Assembly: GCA_012514855.1 (NCBI GenBank)
Contig: JAAYZL010000131.1
Coordinates: forward strand, 1 to 5,464
DNA: 5,464 nucleotides
Direction of reading: 5' to 3'
DNA from: Clostridiales bacterium
GTDB taxonomy: Bacteria; Bacillota_A; Clostridia; Christensenellales; Aristaeellaceae
Part shown: positions 5,332-5,464 of the stretch, one piece after another
Layout of the letters: each line of letters starts with the position of its first letter
Position numbering within the stretch: position 1 is the first letter of the stretch
Translations under genes and position numbers: made by a program
The notes under the pieces: generated by a model
What the model was told of the DNA's origin: nothing
Seen by the model: the letters and a program-made list of their open reading frames with translations, nothing else
Database searches by the model: none

Positions 5332-5464
5332 ATGTCTGAGGTACACATTCGGGAAAACGAATCTTTGGAGAGCGCATTGAGGCGCTTTAAGCGCAAGACC
5401 GCGCGTGATGGCATTCTCGCCGAGGCGCGCAAGCGCGAGCATTATGAGAAGCCCAGCGTCAAGC
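5332..5464 (+). CDS. rpsU: Small-subunit ribosomal protein bS21 (rpsU), N-terminal part
   Basis: The first 44 codons (plus one base) are visible and the gene runs off the window end; the family is usually about 55-70 residues. The protein begins [20 protein letters not shown] and continues through [20 protein letters not shown], an unmistakable bS21 pattern of two basic helices. bS21 sits near the 3' end of 16S rRNA on the 30S platform and helps initiation. ATG 5332 is chosen because it gives the exact family N-terminus and has a G-run ribosome binding site 6 nt upstream. It has its own promoter (5237-5266). Codon use is less G+C-biased than in the genes before it (for example GTA, ATT, TCT, CGT), as expected for a highly expressed gene. 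In Clostridia a YqeY/GatB-like gene often comes next, but it is outside the window. Confidence 0.96.
   Translation, partial: MSEVHIRENESLESALRRFKRKTARDGILAEARKREHYEKPSVK

Overview
The window is about two-thirds G+C and nearly every base is coding on the + strand. The order is dnaK (3' end) - dnaJ - prmA - rsmE - mtaB - HIT hydrolase - rpsU (5' end). This matches the downstream half of the heat-shock (hrcA-grpE-dnaK-dnaJ) locus of Firmicutes. In Bacillus subtilis the same run continues dnaJ-yqeT(prmA)-yqeU(rsmE)-yqeV(mtaB); a HIT gene and rpsU following mtaB is an arrangement I associate with Clostridia. The best guess is therefore a high-G+C, probably uncultivated member of the Clostridia. 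This rests on gene order and protein style only; there is no rRNA in the window.

Layout. Bases 1-619 encode the end of DnaK. Bases 620-810 are the only sizeable gap inside the chaperone part. It holds two strong RNA hairpins (652-692 and 762-789), the second ending 6 nt before the dnaJ ribosome binding site, and I see no intrinsic terminator. Bases 811-4845 are four tightly coupled genes: dnaJ, prmA, rsmE and mtaB overlap one another by 1 or 4 bases. The HIT gene starts 5 bases after the mtaB stop, and its ribosome binding site overlaps the end of mtaB. Bases 5184-5331 separate HIT from rpsU and contain a near-consensus housekeeping promoter (TTGACG, 18 bp, TATAAT) with a 14-bp palindrome in its spacer, followed by a leader of about 59 nt.

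How the genes fit together. DnaK and DnaJ are the ATP-driven chaperone and its J-domain partner. PrmA methylates ribosomal protein L11, RsmE methylates 16S rRNA, MtaB methylthiolates t6A37 in tRNA, and bS21 (rpsU) is a small-subunit protein. The locus thus joins protein folding to modification of the translation machinery. The HIT protein is a probable purine nucleoside phosphoramidase of the HinT type. All complete proteins keep their diagnostic motifs and look functional.

I found no undescribed system. The parts worth a second look are non-coding: the paired hairpins between dnaK and dnaJ, the palindrome inside the rpsU promoter, the G-run ribosome binding sites, and the TTG starts.
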